Source: Streptomyces sp. CT34
GTDB taxonomy: Bacteria > Actinomycetota > Actinomycetes > Streptomycetales > Streptomycetaceae
Length of the DNA: 64,000 bases
Direction: 5' to 3'
Assembly (NCBI RefSeq): GCF_000805335.1
Contig: NZ_KN708638.1
Span: 485,602 to 549,601, forward strand
The position numbers were made by a program, and so were the translations under genes. Numbering within the stretch: the stretch's first letter is position 1; every line of letters starts with the position of its first letter. This document shows positions 16,755 through 24,678 of the stretch, one piece after another. Under the pieces are notes generated by a model. It searched no databases. It was given only the letters and a program-made list of their open reading frames with translations, and was not told the origin of the DNA.

Positions 16755-17834
16755 CTACCTGGCGCGAATCCTGAACGGCAACGTGCGGTGGTAGAACGAC
16801 GTGTCGCCGGTTCCCACCGACACACCCGCGTCAACGTTGGCCGCGGGAGCGTCCCCTGCGACCGCCAGACGCATCCGGTAGACGGCGGTGGCGCCGGGTG
16901 CCAGCGGTGTCTTGGCGATCGGGATCAACTGGGCCCCCATGCCTGGGTCGCAGCCGCCGGGCACCAACGACACGCGCTGCCACCCGTGGCCGGGCACATA
17001 CTGCTGCAGCACCAGGTCCTTGGGGGCCACGGCGCGGCTGCCGCTCTGACCGTAGGCGAAGTACCCCGCGCTGAGCGCCGGGTAGGCCCGCTTGGTGGTG
17101 TTCTCGACCGTGAGCTCGAACTCCTTCGCCGCCCCGCCACGCACCAAACCGGCACCGCGCGGCCAGCCCGTGACCCTGGTGGTGGGCCGGTCGACGACGG
17201 CGTTGCGCGTTGGTGCGCGGTAGGTGTGGCCGTGGCCGTCATTGACCGAAACGGTCACGGCCAGGCGGCCGGGGCGGTCGATGGCCTGGACCCGGAGGGC
17301 CACCGTGGCGGGGCGGCCGGGGCTCGCAGCCGCCGAGACGGGGAAGGAGAACCTTCTCTCGTCCGGCCTTTCGTTGCTGACCGGTTGGACGTCCAGGTCG
17401 ACCCAGCGGTGGCTTTTCTCGTCGTAACGCTGGATCAGGAGAGAATCGGCGATGAAGCCGCGCGTGGTGACGTCCAGGCTGACGGTGCCCTTGGAGACCG
17501 GGGTCCGCAGGGTCACGTTCGAGGACGACCAGAGGCCGATCGGCGCCTCCGGAGCGAGGCTGTAGGAGAGCTTCTGCGCCGCATTTCCGGTGACGGCCGT
17601 GGCCGGGGCGTTTTCCGTCCCGGCCGCGGCATTCGTCCGCGTCGCCGCAGTCATGGGTCCCGTCGCAGCAGCACCGCAGCTCGGAGCGGACCGTGCCCCC
17701 GCAGTCGCCGCTGCGGGGACCGCCTGCCCAGGAGCCGCCGCCCCGATCACCAAGGCCAGCCCGGCGACCACCGTCACCGCGGAGCCGGCGGTCGCCTTCC
17801 ACGCCCTCACGGGCTGTTGTGCCATACGTGTCAT
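16755..17834 (-). CDS. Secreted protein of unknown function
   Basis: A 359-residue protein starting at ATG 17834, four bases after GGGGG. The N-terminus (MTRMAQQPVRAWKATAGSAV then a hydrophobic stretch to GQAVPA) is a signal peptide, followed by a low-complexity Ala/Thr region to about residue 85. The rest looks like two or three beta-sandwich modules: one around YDEKSHRWVDLDVQP, another around AKEFELTVENTTKRAYPALSAGYFAYG, a tone typical of extracellular Ig-like domains. There are only two Cys. I do not recognise a catalytic motif. It is isolated on its strand; a surface or adhesion role is possible but unsupported. Confidence 0.75.
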   Translation of the reverse strand: MTRMAQQPVRAWKATAGSAVTVVAGLALVIGAAAPGQAVPAAATAGARSAPSCGAAATGPMTAATRTNAAAGTENAPATAVTGNAAQKLSYSLAPEAPIGLWSSSNVTLRTPVSKGTVSLDVTTRGFIADSLLIQRYDEKSHRWVDLDVQPVSNERPDERRFSFPVSAAASPGRPATVALRVQAIDRPGRLAVTVSVNDGHGHTYRAPTRNAVVDRPTTRVTGWPRGAGLVRGGAAKEFELTVENTTKRAYPALSAGYFAYGQSGSRAVAPKDLVLQQYVPGHGWQRVSLVPGGCDPGMGAQLIPIAKTPLAPGATAVYRMRLAVAGDAPAANVDAGVSVGTGDTSFYHRTLPFRIRAR

Positions 17835-18221
17835 GTTTCCCCCACTTCGTACTGGACACACCGATGTGCATCTCTGCGAATGATGAGGCGACTCTGGAGT
17901 ACAGGGTTCCCGCAAGCTCCTGAAATGGCGCATTTTGACGGGAAAGATACGGTCTCGGAGATACTCGCGATCCTCAACCTTCATGCGGCGCAGGGGCATT
18001 ATCGACGCCGCGACCACGCGCAACTACCTGCCCCCCGGCCAGGCGCCCAGGGGCAGCAGACAAGTGCACACCGAACTTGAGGAATGCTTCGTCGATCACC
18101 ACCCGCGACAGTGCCCCGTTGCCCAAGTCTTCGGTTCCACCATCTGGATGCCGCTTTCCTGTGATGCGAACTGATCGTTACGATCCTGGCCACTCGGCTT
18201 CCGGCAGGAGGGGCAAAGGCG
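17835..18221. promoter_or_regulatory. Divergent control region between secreted protein and OsmC genes
   Basis: No gene is seen in these 387 bases. A 13-bp palindrome GATCG-TTA-CGATC at 18173-18185 lies 36 bases before the OsmC start, at the position expected of an operator. OsmC/Ohr genes are often peroxide-controlled (OhrR or SoxR), but this dyad is not a recognisable consensus for either. Confidence 0.4.
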
Positions 18222-18593
18222 ATGATCGAGGCTGTGGCGCTTCCGACGCCCTGGCAGGTCAGGTTCCAGGCCGGCGACAACGAGGGCCTCGCCGACACGC
18301 TCAAGGGTGGTATCGGCGGTACGGCGGGGATGCGGCCGCATGAACTGCTGGAGGCGGCGTTGGCCACGTGCATGACCATCTCCGCGCGGATGGCACTGGC
18401 CGAGCTGGGCTTCACCGATGCTGAGGTGAGTGTGCGGGTCCATCTGGAGCGCGAGGAGTCGGCGACGCGGTTCCGCTACGAGCTCGCCCTCAACCCGGCG
18501 CTGGAGGTGCACCGGTCCGCGGTCACGAAGCGCATCGAGTGCTCGCCGGTCCGCTCCACACTGAGCAGGCAGCTGCTCTTCGAAGCTGCCTGA
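18222..18593 (+). CDS. OsmC family protein
   Basis: A 123-residue protein, near the usual length for a short OsmC/Ohr member. The two redox cysteines are visible: ELLEAALATCMTISARMALAELG (first Cys at the head of the central helix) and KRIECSPVRSTLSRQLL (second Cys). Family members reduce organic hydroperoxides using these cysteines. AGGAGG precedes the ATG. A palindrome at 18173-18185 may control it. No ohrR-type gene is adjacent. Confidence 0.88.
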   Translation: MIEAVALPTPWQVRFQAGDNEGLADTLKGGIGGTAGMRPHELLEAALATCMTISARMALAELGFTDAEVSVRVHLEREESATRFRYELALNPALEVHRSAVTKRIECSPVRSTLSRQLLFEAA

Positions 18594-19121
18594 CGGACAG
18601 GCTCAGGCGACGTTGGCTTTGTTGACGAGTTCCGGCAGCGGTTCCTGCTCAACAAGCTCGTGGGTGTGCACGAGCAATGATGGTGCCAGGGCACTGAATG
18701 ATGGTGCCAGGCACTCGCAGCATGACTCGGTGCTGTTCTACCAACTGTTGAAACTTCGTTGAATAATCCGGGTGCTCACTGCGCCGCCGCTGACGCGATC
18801 GATGGCATGAAGGTACTCGTGATCCGCGCAGGGCCAGGCCATACGTCCGTAGCCGCGAGGGGAACGGCCCGCTGCCCGTGGAGCAGCGGGCCATCGAGTC
18901 GGGCTTGCGGGCCGTCAGGCGGTTTGGGCGCGCGGCGCGCCATACGTCGGGGGCAGGCTCGTGCGCTGCCCCCTGTGCCACGTCCCGCCAGCCATATCCC
19001 GTCAGCCATATCCCGCCGTCACAGCGGCCGTCGGAGGACGCGACCTGCCTCTACTCGACCGACTGCGTCGCCACCACCCACGTCCCCACCTGACCGACGA
19101 GCGCCCACCCCGGAGCGCGCG
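18594..19121. other. Intergenic region with a tandem repeat and a hairpin
   Basis: No intact gene. The 15-mer AATGATGGTGCCAGG occurs at 18676-18690 and 18697-18711; each copy contains a GTGCC/GGCAC dyad. A 10-bp perfect stem GGCCCGCTGC/GCAGCGGGCC with a 7-base loop lies at 18866-18892 and could end transcription from OsmC. The acyl-carrier-protein promoter should lie between 18900 and 19110, but no -10/-35 pair stands out. Confidence 0.4.
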
Positions 19122-19367
19122 ATGGACACCACGCTGTACGACCACCTCGCACACTGCCTCACCACCAAGTTCCGCGTCGACCCGGCGGCAGTCCGCCCGC
19201 AGGCGACCTTCGACAGCCTGGACCTGGACTCGCTGGCCCGGCTCGAGTTCCTGCTGACGCTCGAGGACGACTTCCACGTGGACATCGACGAGGAGGAGGC
19301 CGCGGCCGTCACCACCGTGGCCGCCGCGGTGGATCTGCTGGAACGCAAACGGGCACCCGCACCATGA
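19122..19367 (+). CDS. Acyl carrier protein
   Basis: An 81-residue carrier protein. The phosphopantetheine site is S37 in DLDSLARLEF (D-S-L/M core), followed by LLTLEDDFHVDIDEEEAAAVTTVAAAV, the helix III region. It starts at 19122 after GGAG and overlaps the ketoacyl synthase by four bases (ATGA), so the two are made together. It is unlike the housekeeping fatty-acid operon because fabD and fabH are missing. The pair probably elongates or initiates a specialised acyl chain. Confidence 0.88.
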   Translation: MDTTLYDHLAHCLTTKFRVDPAAVRPQATFDSLDLDSLARLEFLLTLEDDFHVDIDEEEAAAVTTVAAAVDLLERKRAPAP

Positions 19368-20584
19368 CCACCGCCGCCGTCGCGGTCACCGGCATCGGCC
19401 TGATCACCCCCGCCGGCATCGGCGCGGCCCGCAACTGGCGCCGCCTGCTCACCGCGCGGCCCACCGCCGCCACCGACCCCGAACTCGCCGGCCTGCGCGT
19501 CGACATCGCCTGTCGCGTACCGGACTTCGACCCCGAACGGCTGCTGGACCCCAAGCTGGTCTGGCGCCTCGACCGCAGCGTGCAGTTCGCGCTGATCGCC
19601 GCCCATGAGGCCGTCGCGGACGCCGGCCTGGCGGCGGAGCAACCGGATCCCACGCGTACGGCCGTCGTCATGGGCACGGGTTTCGGCGGCATCAGCAGCC
19701 TCCAGGCCCAACACGCCCGCCTCCTGCGCAGCGCCCCCGCCCGGGTCTCCCCGCTGACCGTCCCGATGAGTCTGTCCAACATGGCCGCCGGATGCCTCGC
19801 CATCGAGTTCGGCACCCAAGGGCCGAACCTGTCGGTCTCCACCGCCTGTGCCGCCGGCGCCACCGCCATCGGTGTCGCCCGCGACCTGCTGTTGTGCGGC
19901 CGCGCGGACGTGGCCCTGGCCGGCGGCACGGAAGCCTGCGTCACCCCGCTGATCGTCGCCGGATTCGCGAAGATGGGAGCCCTCTCGTCCAGAACCGGCG
20001 ACCCGGCCGGCGCCTCGCGGCCCTTCGACCGGTTCCGGGACGGGTTCGTCATCGGGGAAGGCGCCGGCGTTCTCGTCCTGGAGACCCAGGCACACGCCCG
20101 CGCCCGCGGAGCCCACATCCGGGCCCTGATCAGCGGATACGGCGCCTCCGCCGACGCCCACCACCCCACCGCCCCCCACCCCGACGGCACCGGACTCGAG
20201 CACGCCCTGCGCGCCGCCCTCGCAGACGCCGGCCTCGCGGACCGCGACATCACCTACACCAACACCCACGGCACCTCGACCCGGCTCAACGACACCGTGG
20301 AAGCAACGACCCTGGTCCGCGTCCTGGGCTCCCAGGCGACCATCACCTCCACCAAAGGCGTCACCGGACATCTGCTGGGCGCAGCCGGGGCGGTCGAAGC
20401 CGCCTATACGGTCCTGTCCGTCCAGCACCACACCATTCCCCCGACCGCCAACCTCACCACCCAGGACCCCGCCATCCACGCGGACGTCGTCACCTCCCCG
20501 CGCCCCGGCCGGATCCGCGCGGCAGTCAGCAACTCCATGGGTTTCGGGGGACAGAACGCGGTGCTTGCCTTCACTGCCGCGTGA
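19364..20584 (+). CDS. Beta-ketoacyl-ACP synthase II (FabF-like)
   Basis: A 406-residue KAS enzyme performing decarboxylative condensation of malonyl-ACP with an acyl thioester. The catalytic set is intact: C162 in VSTACAAGA, H302 in NTHGTST, K331 and H336 in TKGVTGHLLGAAG. Glycine-rich GFGGIS and GGTEACVTPL segments and the C-terminal NSMGFGGQNAVL are typical of FabF/KS-alpha. It is translationally coupled to the preceding ACP. No chain-length factor, reductase or dehydratase follows, so it is not a complete type II polyketide cluster. It may work with fatty-acid enzymes in trans. Confidence 0.92.
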   Translation: MTTAAVAVTGIGLITPAGIGAARNWRRLLTARPTAATDPELAGLRVDIACRVPDFDPERLLDPKLVWRLDRSVQFALIAAHEAVADAGLAAEQPDPTRTAVVMGTGFGGISSLQAQHARLLRSAPARVSPLTVPMSLSNMAAGCLAIEFGTQGPNLSVSTACAAGATAIGVARDLLLCGRADVALAGGTEACVTPLIVAGFAKMGALSSRTGDPAGASRPFDRFRDGFVIGEGAGVLVLETQAHARARGAHIRALISGYGASADAHHPTAPHPDGTGLEHALRAALADAGLADRDITYTNTHGTSTRLNDTVEATTLVRVLGSQATITSTKGVTGHLLGAAGAVEAAYTVLSVQHHTIPPTANLTTQDPAIHADVVTSPRPGRIRAAVSNSMGFGGQNAVLAFTAA

Positions 20585-20679
20585 CGGCCGGATGTACGGA
20601 ATCCCGGCCGGGACCCCCGCACTCCACAAGCCGAAGCGGTCCGCCGGACGAACCGGCGAACCGGCACGAAACGTTCGGG
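20585..20679. other. Junction after ketoacyl synthase, no gene
   Basis: A short unassigned stretch leading into the antisense CHAP-like remnant. No terminator hairpin was recognised. Confidence 0.3.
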
Positions 20680-20880
20680 CTGGTTGGCCGGCGAGACATA
20701 GCCGCCGATCGGCATGCGCCAGTACGAGCTGTCGCCCACCGCACCGCTGTATGGGCCGTCGTGGTGGGCGGAGGCGGTTGCGGGATCGTTGGCGACCTCG
20801 TTGCCGCCCATGCTCTCGATGGTCCCGTCGCCGTTGACGGCTGTGACGATGGCAACGTGATCGGGGACGGCACCGCCAGA
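20680..20880 (-). pseudogene. Remnant of a CHAP/NlpC-P60-type amidase C-terminus
   Basis: Read on the minus strand in one frame, this piece gives VPDHVAIVTAVNGDGTIESMGGNE and then SSYWRMPIGGYVSP. That is the His-containing strand pair and closing segment common in CHAP or NlpC/P60 peptidoglycan amidases. The catalytic Cys half that should precede it is absent; upstream sequence in the same frame is arginine-rich noise. I read it as the tail of a deleted gene. Alternative: a chance similarity, given the shortness. Confidence 0.45.
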
Positions 20881-21227
20881 GCCGCTGCGACCATGCTCCT
20901 GACGCTGGTGTTCCGCGTCTTCCGAGATGTCATGATTCCCCCTCCGCTTCAGCTGATCCGGACGCAATCGCGGTGAGCCGACGTAACTGATCGGCGGCCG
21001 GCCGGGCCCTGCTCCCCCACTCCTGAACGGCGGTGCGCTTCCCAGTACTTGCGCACCACGAACACGTCTGGCAGGACGGGAGAAACACCCGATGGAATAG
21101 CCGTGACCCGATGGGGATGGCCATGAAAGGACCGGGTCCACCGGTCCGTGATGGGGGCCGCCCCGTTGGAAGCGCAGGGCTCGCTCGTCGGCGGCTCGCA
21201 GCTCCCGCCCCCTTGGCCTGGGACGAT
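20881..21227. other. Intergenic region, no gene seen
   Basis: About 350 bases between two gene remnants. No motif or coherent frame was recognised. It appears to be decayed sequence at the left edge of the magnesium locus. Confidence 0.35.
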
Positions 21228-21311
21228 GCCTGCCCCGGCCACCGCCACTTCTCCACCATGGGTCCGGTCGGCAACCGGCTGGATTTCCTCGACCCCCTCC
21301 ACCTGGCCTGA
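21228..21311 (+). pseudogene. C-terminal fragment of a VOC/glyoxalase-fold protein
   Basis: The last 27 codons before the TGA at 21309 read PGHRHFSTMGPVGNRLDFLDPL. Both intact VOC genes in this locus end the same way (PGHRRFHTQDPVGNRLEFLQP and PGQRRFYSLDPAGNRLEFLTP). The N-terminal three quarters are missing or degraded. It therefore looks like a third paralogue lost by deletion, just upstream of the magnesium riboswitch. Confidence 0.6.
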
Positions 21312-21426
21312 CAGCCGTTGGAACGGCGGCCGGTCGCACTCCGGACCCAGGCCCGGCTGGGTGCTGGTGGCGCGTGACCACGACTTGCCGCGCTTTCCGC
21401 GACTTGGTCAAGATTGCGTCAAGTAG

Positions 21427-21457
21427 TTGCGTAATCCCGCAAGCGTTCGGGTAGAGT
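21427..21457 (+). promoter_or_regulatory. Promoter and TTGCG-N6-CGCAA dyad, copy 1
   Basis: TTGCGT (21427-21432) and TAGAGT (21452-21457) are 19 bases apart and form a plausible -35/-10 pair 24 bases before the riboswitch. TTGCG at 21427 and CGCAA at 21438 form an inverted repeat with a 6-base spacer that covers the -35. The same arrangement recurs at 27481, where the spacer bases differ. That suggests protein binding in addition to the RNA switch. Confidence 0.55.
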
Positions 21458-21480
21458 TTTTGCCGTTTGAACGAATGGAA

Positions 21481-21668
21481 GCACCTCGTTCGGTGAGGCG
21501 TCTTCACGGACACAGGCCACTGACCCCACGACGTCGAGAGACGCCCAGGTTCAGGACAGGTCTCCCCGGCCTAAGGGGTGACCCCAAGTGGCTTCCCCGG
21601 TAAGGGGATTACGCCGTGGAGTGCCAAAGCTCTGACGAGTTGGGGTGAACCAGTCATCAGGGACTGGT
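21481..21668 (+). ncRNA. M-box (ykoK-type) Mg2+ riboswitch, copy 1
   Basis: The conserved M-box core is readable. It opens with CGGTGAGGCGTCTTCAC, passes through CAGGCCACTGACCCC and AGAGACGCCCAGG, and closes with GTGGAGTGCCAAAGCTCTGACGA, matching the ykoK leader (GGUGAGGC ... AGUGCUAAAGCUCU). CACCTCG at 21482 pairs with the GGGGTG region near 21642 as the closing helix. Immediately downstream ACCAGTC-ATCAGG-GACTGGT (21649-21668) forms a 7-bp hairpin that may belong to the expression platform. Known M-boxes fold on Mg2+ and shut off magnesium-transport genes. It lies in front of an NRAMP-related transporter. Confidence 0.85.
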
Positions 21669-21729
21669 GCGCTCTTTACTGTGCCCGCTCGGCGCCCGCG
21701 TGCGCCCCGGCCAGAAGGAGGCGAGAGAC

Positions 21730-21807
21730 ATGGACGGTCATTGCAGTAGTCCGGGCCACAGTTGGCTCCGTATCCGTATGTCTTCTCCGACCTCCGGTAC
21801 GCGGTAA
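21730..21807 (+). CDS. 25-residue leader peptide ORF downstream of the M-box, copy 1
   Basis: AGAAGGAGGCGAGAGAC places a strong ribosome site before ATG 21730. The ORF encodes MDGHCSSPGHS then 14 more residues ending TSGTR, and stops at TAA 21805. The second M-box leader at 27791 encodes a 25-residue peptide with the same first 11 residues and same ending. Changes between copies are concentrated in the middle and keep the frame. It is probably translated and may couple translation or antibiotic/charge sensing to transporter expression, like mgtL-type leaders; that role is inference. Confidence 0.6.
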   Translation: MDGHCSSPGHSWLRIRMSSPTSGTR

Positions 21808-21947
21808 CCACCTTTCCTGCGCCTTCCCCCACCATGCCTGGCACCCGTACGGCCACCGGCCGTCCCGGGTCGCTGTGCTGCGCGCCCGCAGGGGGGATCG
21901 CCGCTGCGTACCCCAACCTCCCCCGCCGGGGGACCCGGGAGGCTTCC

Positions 21948-23597
21948 ATGACCAACCTCACCACCACCGCCACACCGCCGACTCCAGCGCAGCGCACCGC
22001 GGTGCTCGATGACGCGCACGTGGGCGACATCCGCGGCGCGCTGGGCACCATCAAGCTCGACGACACCGCGCCCCGCACCGGCCTGTCAGCCAAGCTCAAG
22101 ACCCTCCTGGCCATCGTCGGCCCCGGCCTGATCGTGATGGTCGGCGACAACGACGCCGGCGCCTTCGACACCTACGGCCAGGCCGGGCAGAACTACGGCA
22201 CCAGCCTGCTGTGGACCCTGCTCCTGCTCATCCCCGTCCTCTACGTCAACCAGGAAATGGTGCTGCGCCTCGGCGCCGTCACCGGCGTCGGCCACGCCCG
22301 CCTCATCCTGGAGCGCTTCGGAAAATTCTGGGGCGCCTTCTCCGTCATCGACCTCTTCCTCCTCAACGCCCTCACCCTCGTCACCGAATTCATCGGCATC
22401 ACCCTGGCCGCCGGCTACTTGGGACTGCCCAAGGCCGGCGCGGTGATCCTGGCCGCCGCCATCATCATCGCCTCCGCCTTCACCGGCTCCTTCCGCCGCT
22501 TCGAGCGCATCGCCGTCGCCCTGTGCATCGGCTCGCTGCTGCTGGTCCCGCTCTACTTCCTCATCCACCCCAAGACCTCACAGATGGCGCACGACTTCGT
22601 GACGCCCGGCATCCCGGGCGGTGCGGGCCAACTGGCAACCGTCATGCTGCTGATCATCGCGATCGTCGGCACCACCGTCGCCCCCTGGCAGCTGTTCTTC
22701 CAGCAGTCCTACGTCATCGACAAGCGCATCACCCCCCGCTTCATGCGCTACGAGAAGGCCGACCTGTGGATCGGCATCGCCATCGTCGTCATCGGCGCCG
22801 CCGCCATCATGGGCCTCACCGCCGCGACCTTCGCCGGCACCAACGGCCTCGGGCACTACACCGACCAGGCCGGAATCGCCGCCGGCCTGCAGGCCCACGT
22901 GAGCAAGACGGCCGGAGTCCTCTTCGCCATCGCCCTCCTGGACGCCTCGATCATCGGCGCCTTCGCCGTCTCCCTCTCCACCGCCTACGCCATCGGCGAC
23001 GTCCTCGGCATCAAGCACTCCCTGCACCGCGGCGTCAAAGGCGCCAAGGGCTTCTACGCCGTCTACGCCGGCCTGGTCGCGGTGGCCGCCACGATCGTCC
23101 TCATCCCCGGCTCCCCCCTCGGCCTGCTCACCACCGGCGTGCAGACCCTCGCCGGAGTGCTGCTGCCCTCCGCCACCGTCTTCCTGCTGCTGCTCTGCAA
23201 CGACAAGGCCGTCCTGGGCCCCTGGGTCAACGGCCCCAAGACCAACGCCTTCACCGCCGCGGTGGTCGGAGTCCTGGTCACCCTCTCCATCATCCTGACC
23301 GCCTCGGTCCTCTTCCCCGACATCAACTCCACCGCGATCCTCGACATCATGGCCGCCTGCGGCGTCCTCGGAGTCCTCGCAGCCGGATACGCCTTCACCC
23401 GCCGCCGCACCGGCACCAAGGAAGACCCGATCGACCGCACCGGCAAGGAGAGTTGGCGGATGCCCCCACTGGACACGCTCACCACACCGGTCATGTCCAC
23501 CGCACGCAAGCTCGGCATGGGCGCCCTACGCACCTACCTGCTCATCGCGATGGTCCTGGTCGTCGTCAAGATCGTCCAGGTCGCACTGGGACAGTAA
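21948..23597 (+). CDS. NRAMP-related magnesium transporter (NRMT-type)
   Basis: A 549-residue polytopic protein with about 11 membrane segments. The first segment has D69-A70-G71-A72 (in GDNDAGAFDTYG) where canonical NRAMP has DPGN. The sixth has A245-P246-W247-Q248 where NRAMP has the metal-coordinating Met in MPH. Loss of that Met, which selects Mn2+/Fe2+, fits the NRMT branch shown to carry Mg2+. Control by an M-box supports Mg2+ as substrate. ATG 21948 follows GGGAGG. It is followed by VOC and MgtC-domain genes in the same direction, each with its own ribosome site. Database labels such as MntH-like would mislead. Confidence 0.82.
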   Translation: MTNLTTTATPPTPAQRTAVLDDAHVGDIRGALGTIKLDDTAPRTGLSAKLKTLLAIVGPGLIVMVGDNDAGAFDTYGQAGQNYGTSLLWTLLLLIPVLYVNQEMVLRLGAVTGVGHARLILERFGKFWGAFSVIDLFLLNALTLVTEFIGITLAAGYLGLPKAGAVILAAAIIIASAFTGSFRRFERIAVALCIGSLLLVPLYFLIHPKTSQMAHDFVTPGIPGGAGQLATVMLLIIAIVGTTVAPWQLFFQQSYVIDKRITPRFMRYEKADLWIGIAIVVIGAAAIMGLTAATFAGTNGLGHYTDQAGIAAGLQAHVSKTAGVLFAIALLDASIIGAFAVSLSTAYAIGDVLGIKHSLHRGVKGAKGFYAVYAGLVAVAATIVLIPGSPLGLLTTGVQTLAGVLLPSATVFLLLLCNDKAVLGPWVNGPKTNAFTAAVVGVLVTLSIILTASVLFPDINSTAILDIMAACGVLGVLAAGYAFTRRRTGTKEDPIDRTGKESWRMPPLDTLTTPVMSTARKLGMGALRTYLLIAMVLVVVKIVQVALGQ

Positions 23598-23671
23598 CGA
23601 CCGCCCTTCCGGGGCGGGTTGACCGCCCGGCAGGACGCCGATCCCGTCTCTCCCTCGAATGGAGGTTCACC

Positions 23672-24040
23672 ATGCTCGCAGCCCTCGACCACGTTCAACT
23701 GGCTGCTCCGGCCGGTTCCGAGGACGTCCTGCGCGGCTTCTACGTCACCGCCCTGCAGATGACGGAGGTTCCCAGGCCGGCCGGACTGGCCCACCGGGGC
23801 GGCTGCTGGTTCGCCGCCGACGGCGGCCAGATGCAGATCCACGTCGGGATCGAGAACGACTTCCGCCCACCCCGCAAGGCCCACCCGGCGGTGCGCGTCA
23901 CCGACCTCGACCAGCTCGCCGCCCGCCTGGAACAGTACGGCGCACCGGTCATGTGGAACGTCAGCATGCCGGGCCACCGCCGCTTTCACACCCAGGACCC
24001 GGTCGGCAACCGCCTGGAATTCCTCCAACCACTGCCCTGA
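23672..24040 (+). CDS. VOC-fold (glyoxalase/bleomycin-resistance superfamily) protein 1
   Basis: A 122-residue one-domain VOC protein. The first strand is LDHVQLAAPAG (His as in metal-binding VOC enzymes), the middle has GGCWFAADGGQMQIHVGIE, and the end DPVGNRLEFLQP supplies the C-terminal Glu. The set H7, the IH strand and the final E could bind one divalent metal per half-site. The GGAGG at 23661 is seven bases from ATG 23672, and the gene is 74 bases after the transporter. A paralogue lies at 24679 and a remnant at 21228. Its link to magnesium is contextual only. Confidence 0.8.
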   Translation: MLAALDHVQLAAPAGSEDVLRGFYVTALQMTEVPRPAGLAHRGGCWFAADGGQMQIHVGIENDFRPPRKAHPAVRVTDLDQLAARLEQYGAPVMWNVSMPGHRRFHTQDPVGNRLEFLQPLP

Positions 24041-24121
24041 GCCAACCCCGCCCCACCACTTTGGCCCGCAATGCCGTCGTGCCCCTGCGCGGCGGCCGTT
24101 GCCGGGCATGGGAGGTACCCG

Positions 24122-24187
24122 ATGACCCGCGCCGACCTCGCCGCTCCGGGCCTGGCTCCGGCAACGGAATCGAACACTCCTGCCTGA
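24122..24187 (+). CDS. Possible 21-residue peptide
   Basis: GGGAGG followed by ATG 24122 opens a short frame beginning MTRADLAAPGLAP and ending at TGA 24185. The ribosome site is good, and the 330-base gap between the two larger genes is otherwise empty. There is no conservation evidence, so this may be fortuitous. Confidence 0.3.
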   Translation: MTRADLAAPGLAPATESNTPA

Positions 24188-24366
24188 AGGGCGGCCCGGC
24201 ATACGGCCCGCAGTCCACATGGCCCACCCGGCCTGTCACCCGCGCCGCAACGCCGGATCACGAATCCGCCCGGCAACCATCGTCCAACCGGCACCAACTT
24301 CCCCTCGCCGACGTCACGTTGATGCGCCATGGCGCGCACGACCACCCACCCACGGAGGTGATACGC

Positions 24367-24633
24367 ATGTCCGCACTCACCCACCACCCCATCCGTTACG
24401 CCGGCGCACCTGCCCGGCTCATCGGCCGGCTGCTCGCCCGGTTCACCCGCATCGTCCGGCGACTCACCGACAGCCCGCTCGACCACACCGTGCTGCACGC
24501 GACCTCCGCCCGCACCACAGCTCCCTCGCCGGCCAAGACATCCGCCCCGGCACGACTGCACGCCCAGTGGCGCATCGTCACCGGCGACGACGTCTGCCGC
24601 CACCTTGAGGCCAGCTGGCACACCGGCGCCTGA
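24367..24633 (+). CDS. Small basic protein of the magnesium locus
   Basis: An 88-residue protein starting MSALTHHPIRYAGAPARLIGR, with a basic amphipathic stretch LARFTRIVRRLTDS and a C-terminal WRIVTGDDVCRHLEASWH. There is no signal peptide or full membrane segment. CGGAGGTG stands before ATG 24367. A nearly identical start context and the opening MSVL occur at 28113 after the second M-box, so the two are probably distant relatives. The family is not one I recognise. Confidence 0.6.
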   Translation: MSALTHHPIRYAGAPARLIGRLLARFTRIVRRLTDSPLDHTVLHATSARTTAPSPAKTSAPARLHAQWRIVTGDDVCRHLEASWHTGA

Positions 24634-24678
24634 CGCATCAACTCCAGCCGTTCAAAGCTGCACTGGAAGAGACCCCCC

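Noticed and set aside
21948..23597. Calling the transporter MntH (Mn2+/Fe2+).
   Set aside because: The Met of the sixth segment and the Asn of DPGN are replaced, and the gene is behind an Mg2+ riboswitch, so the NRMT magnesium branch fits better.
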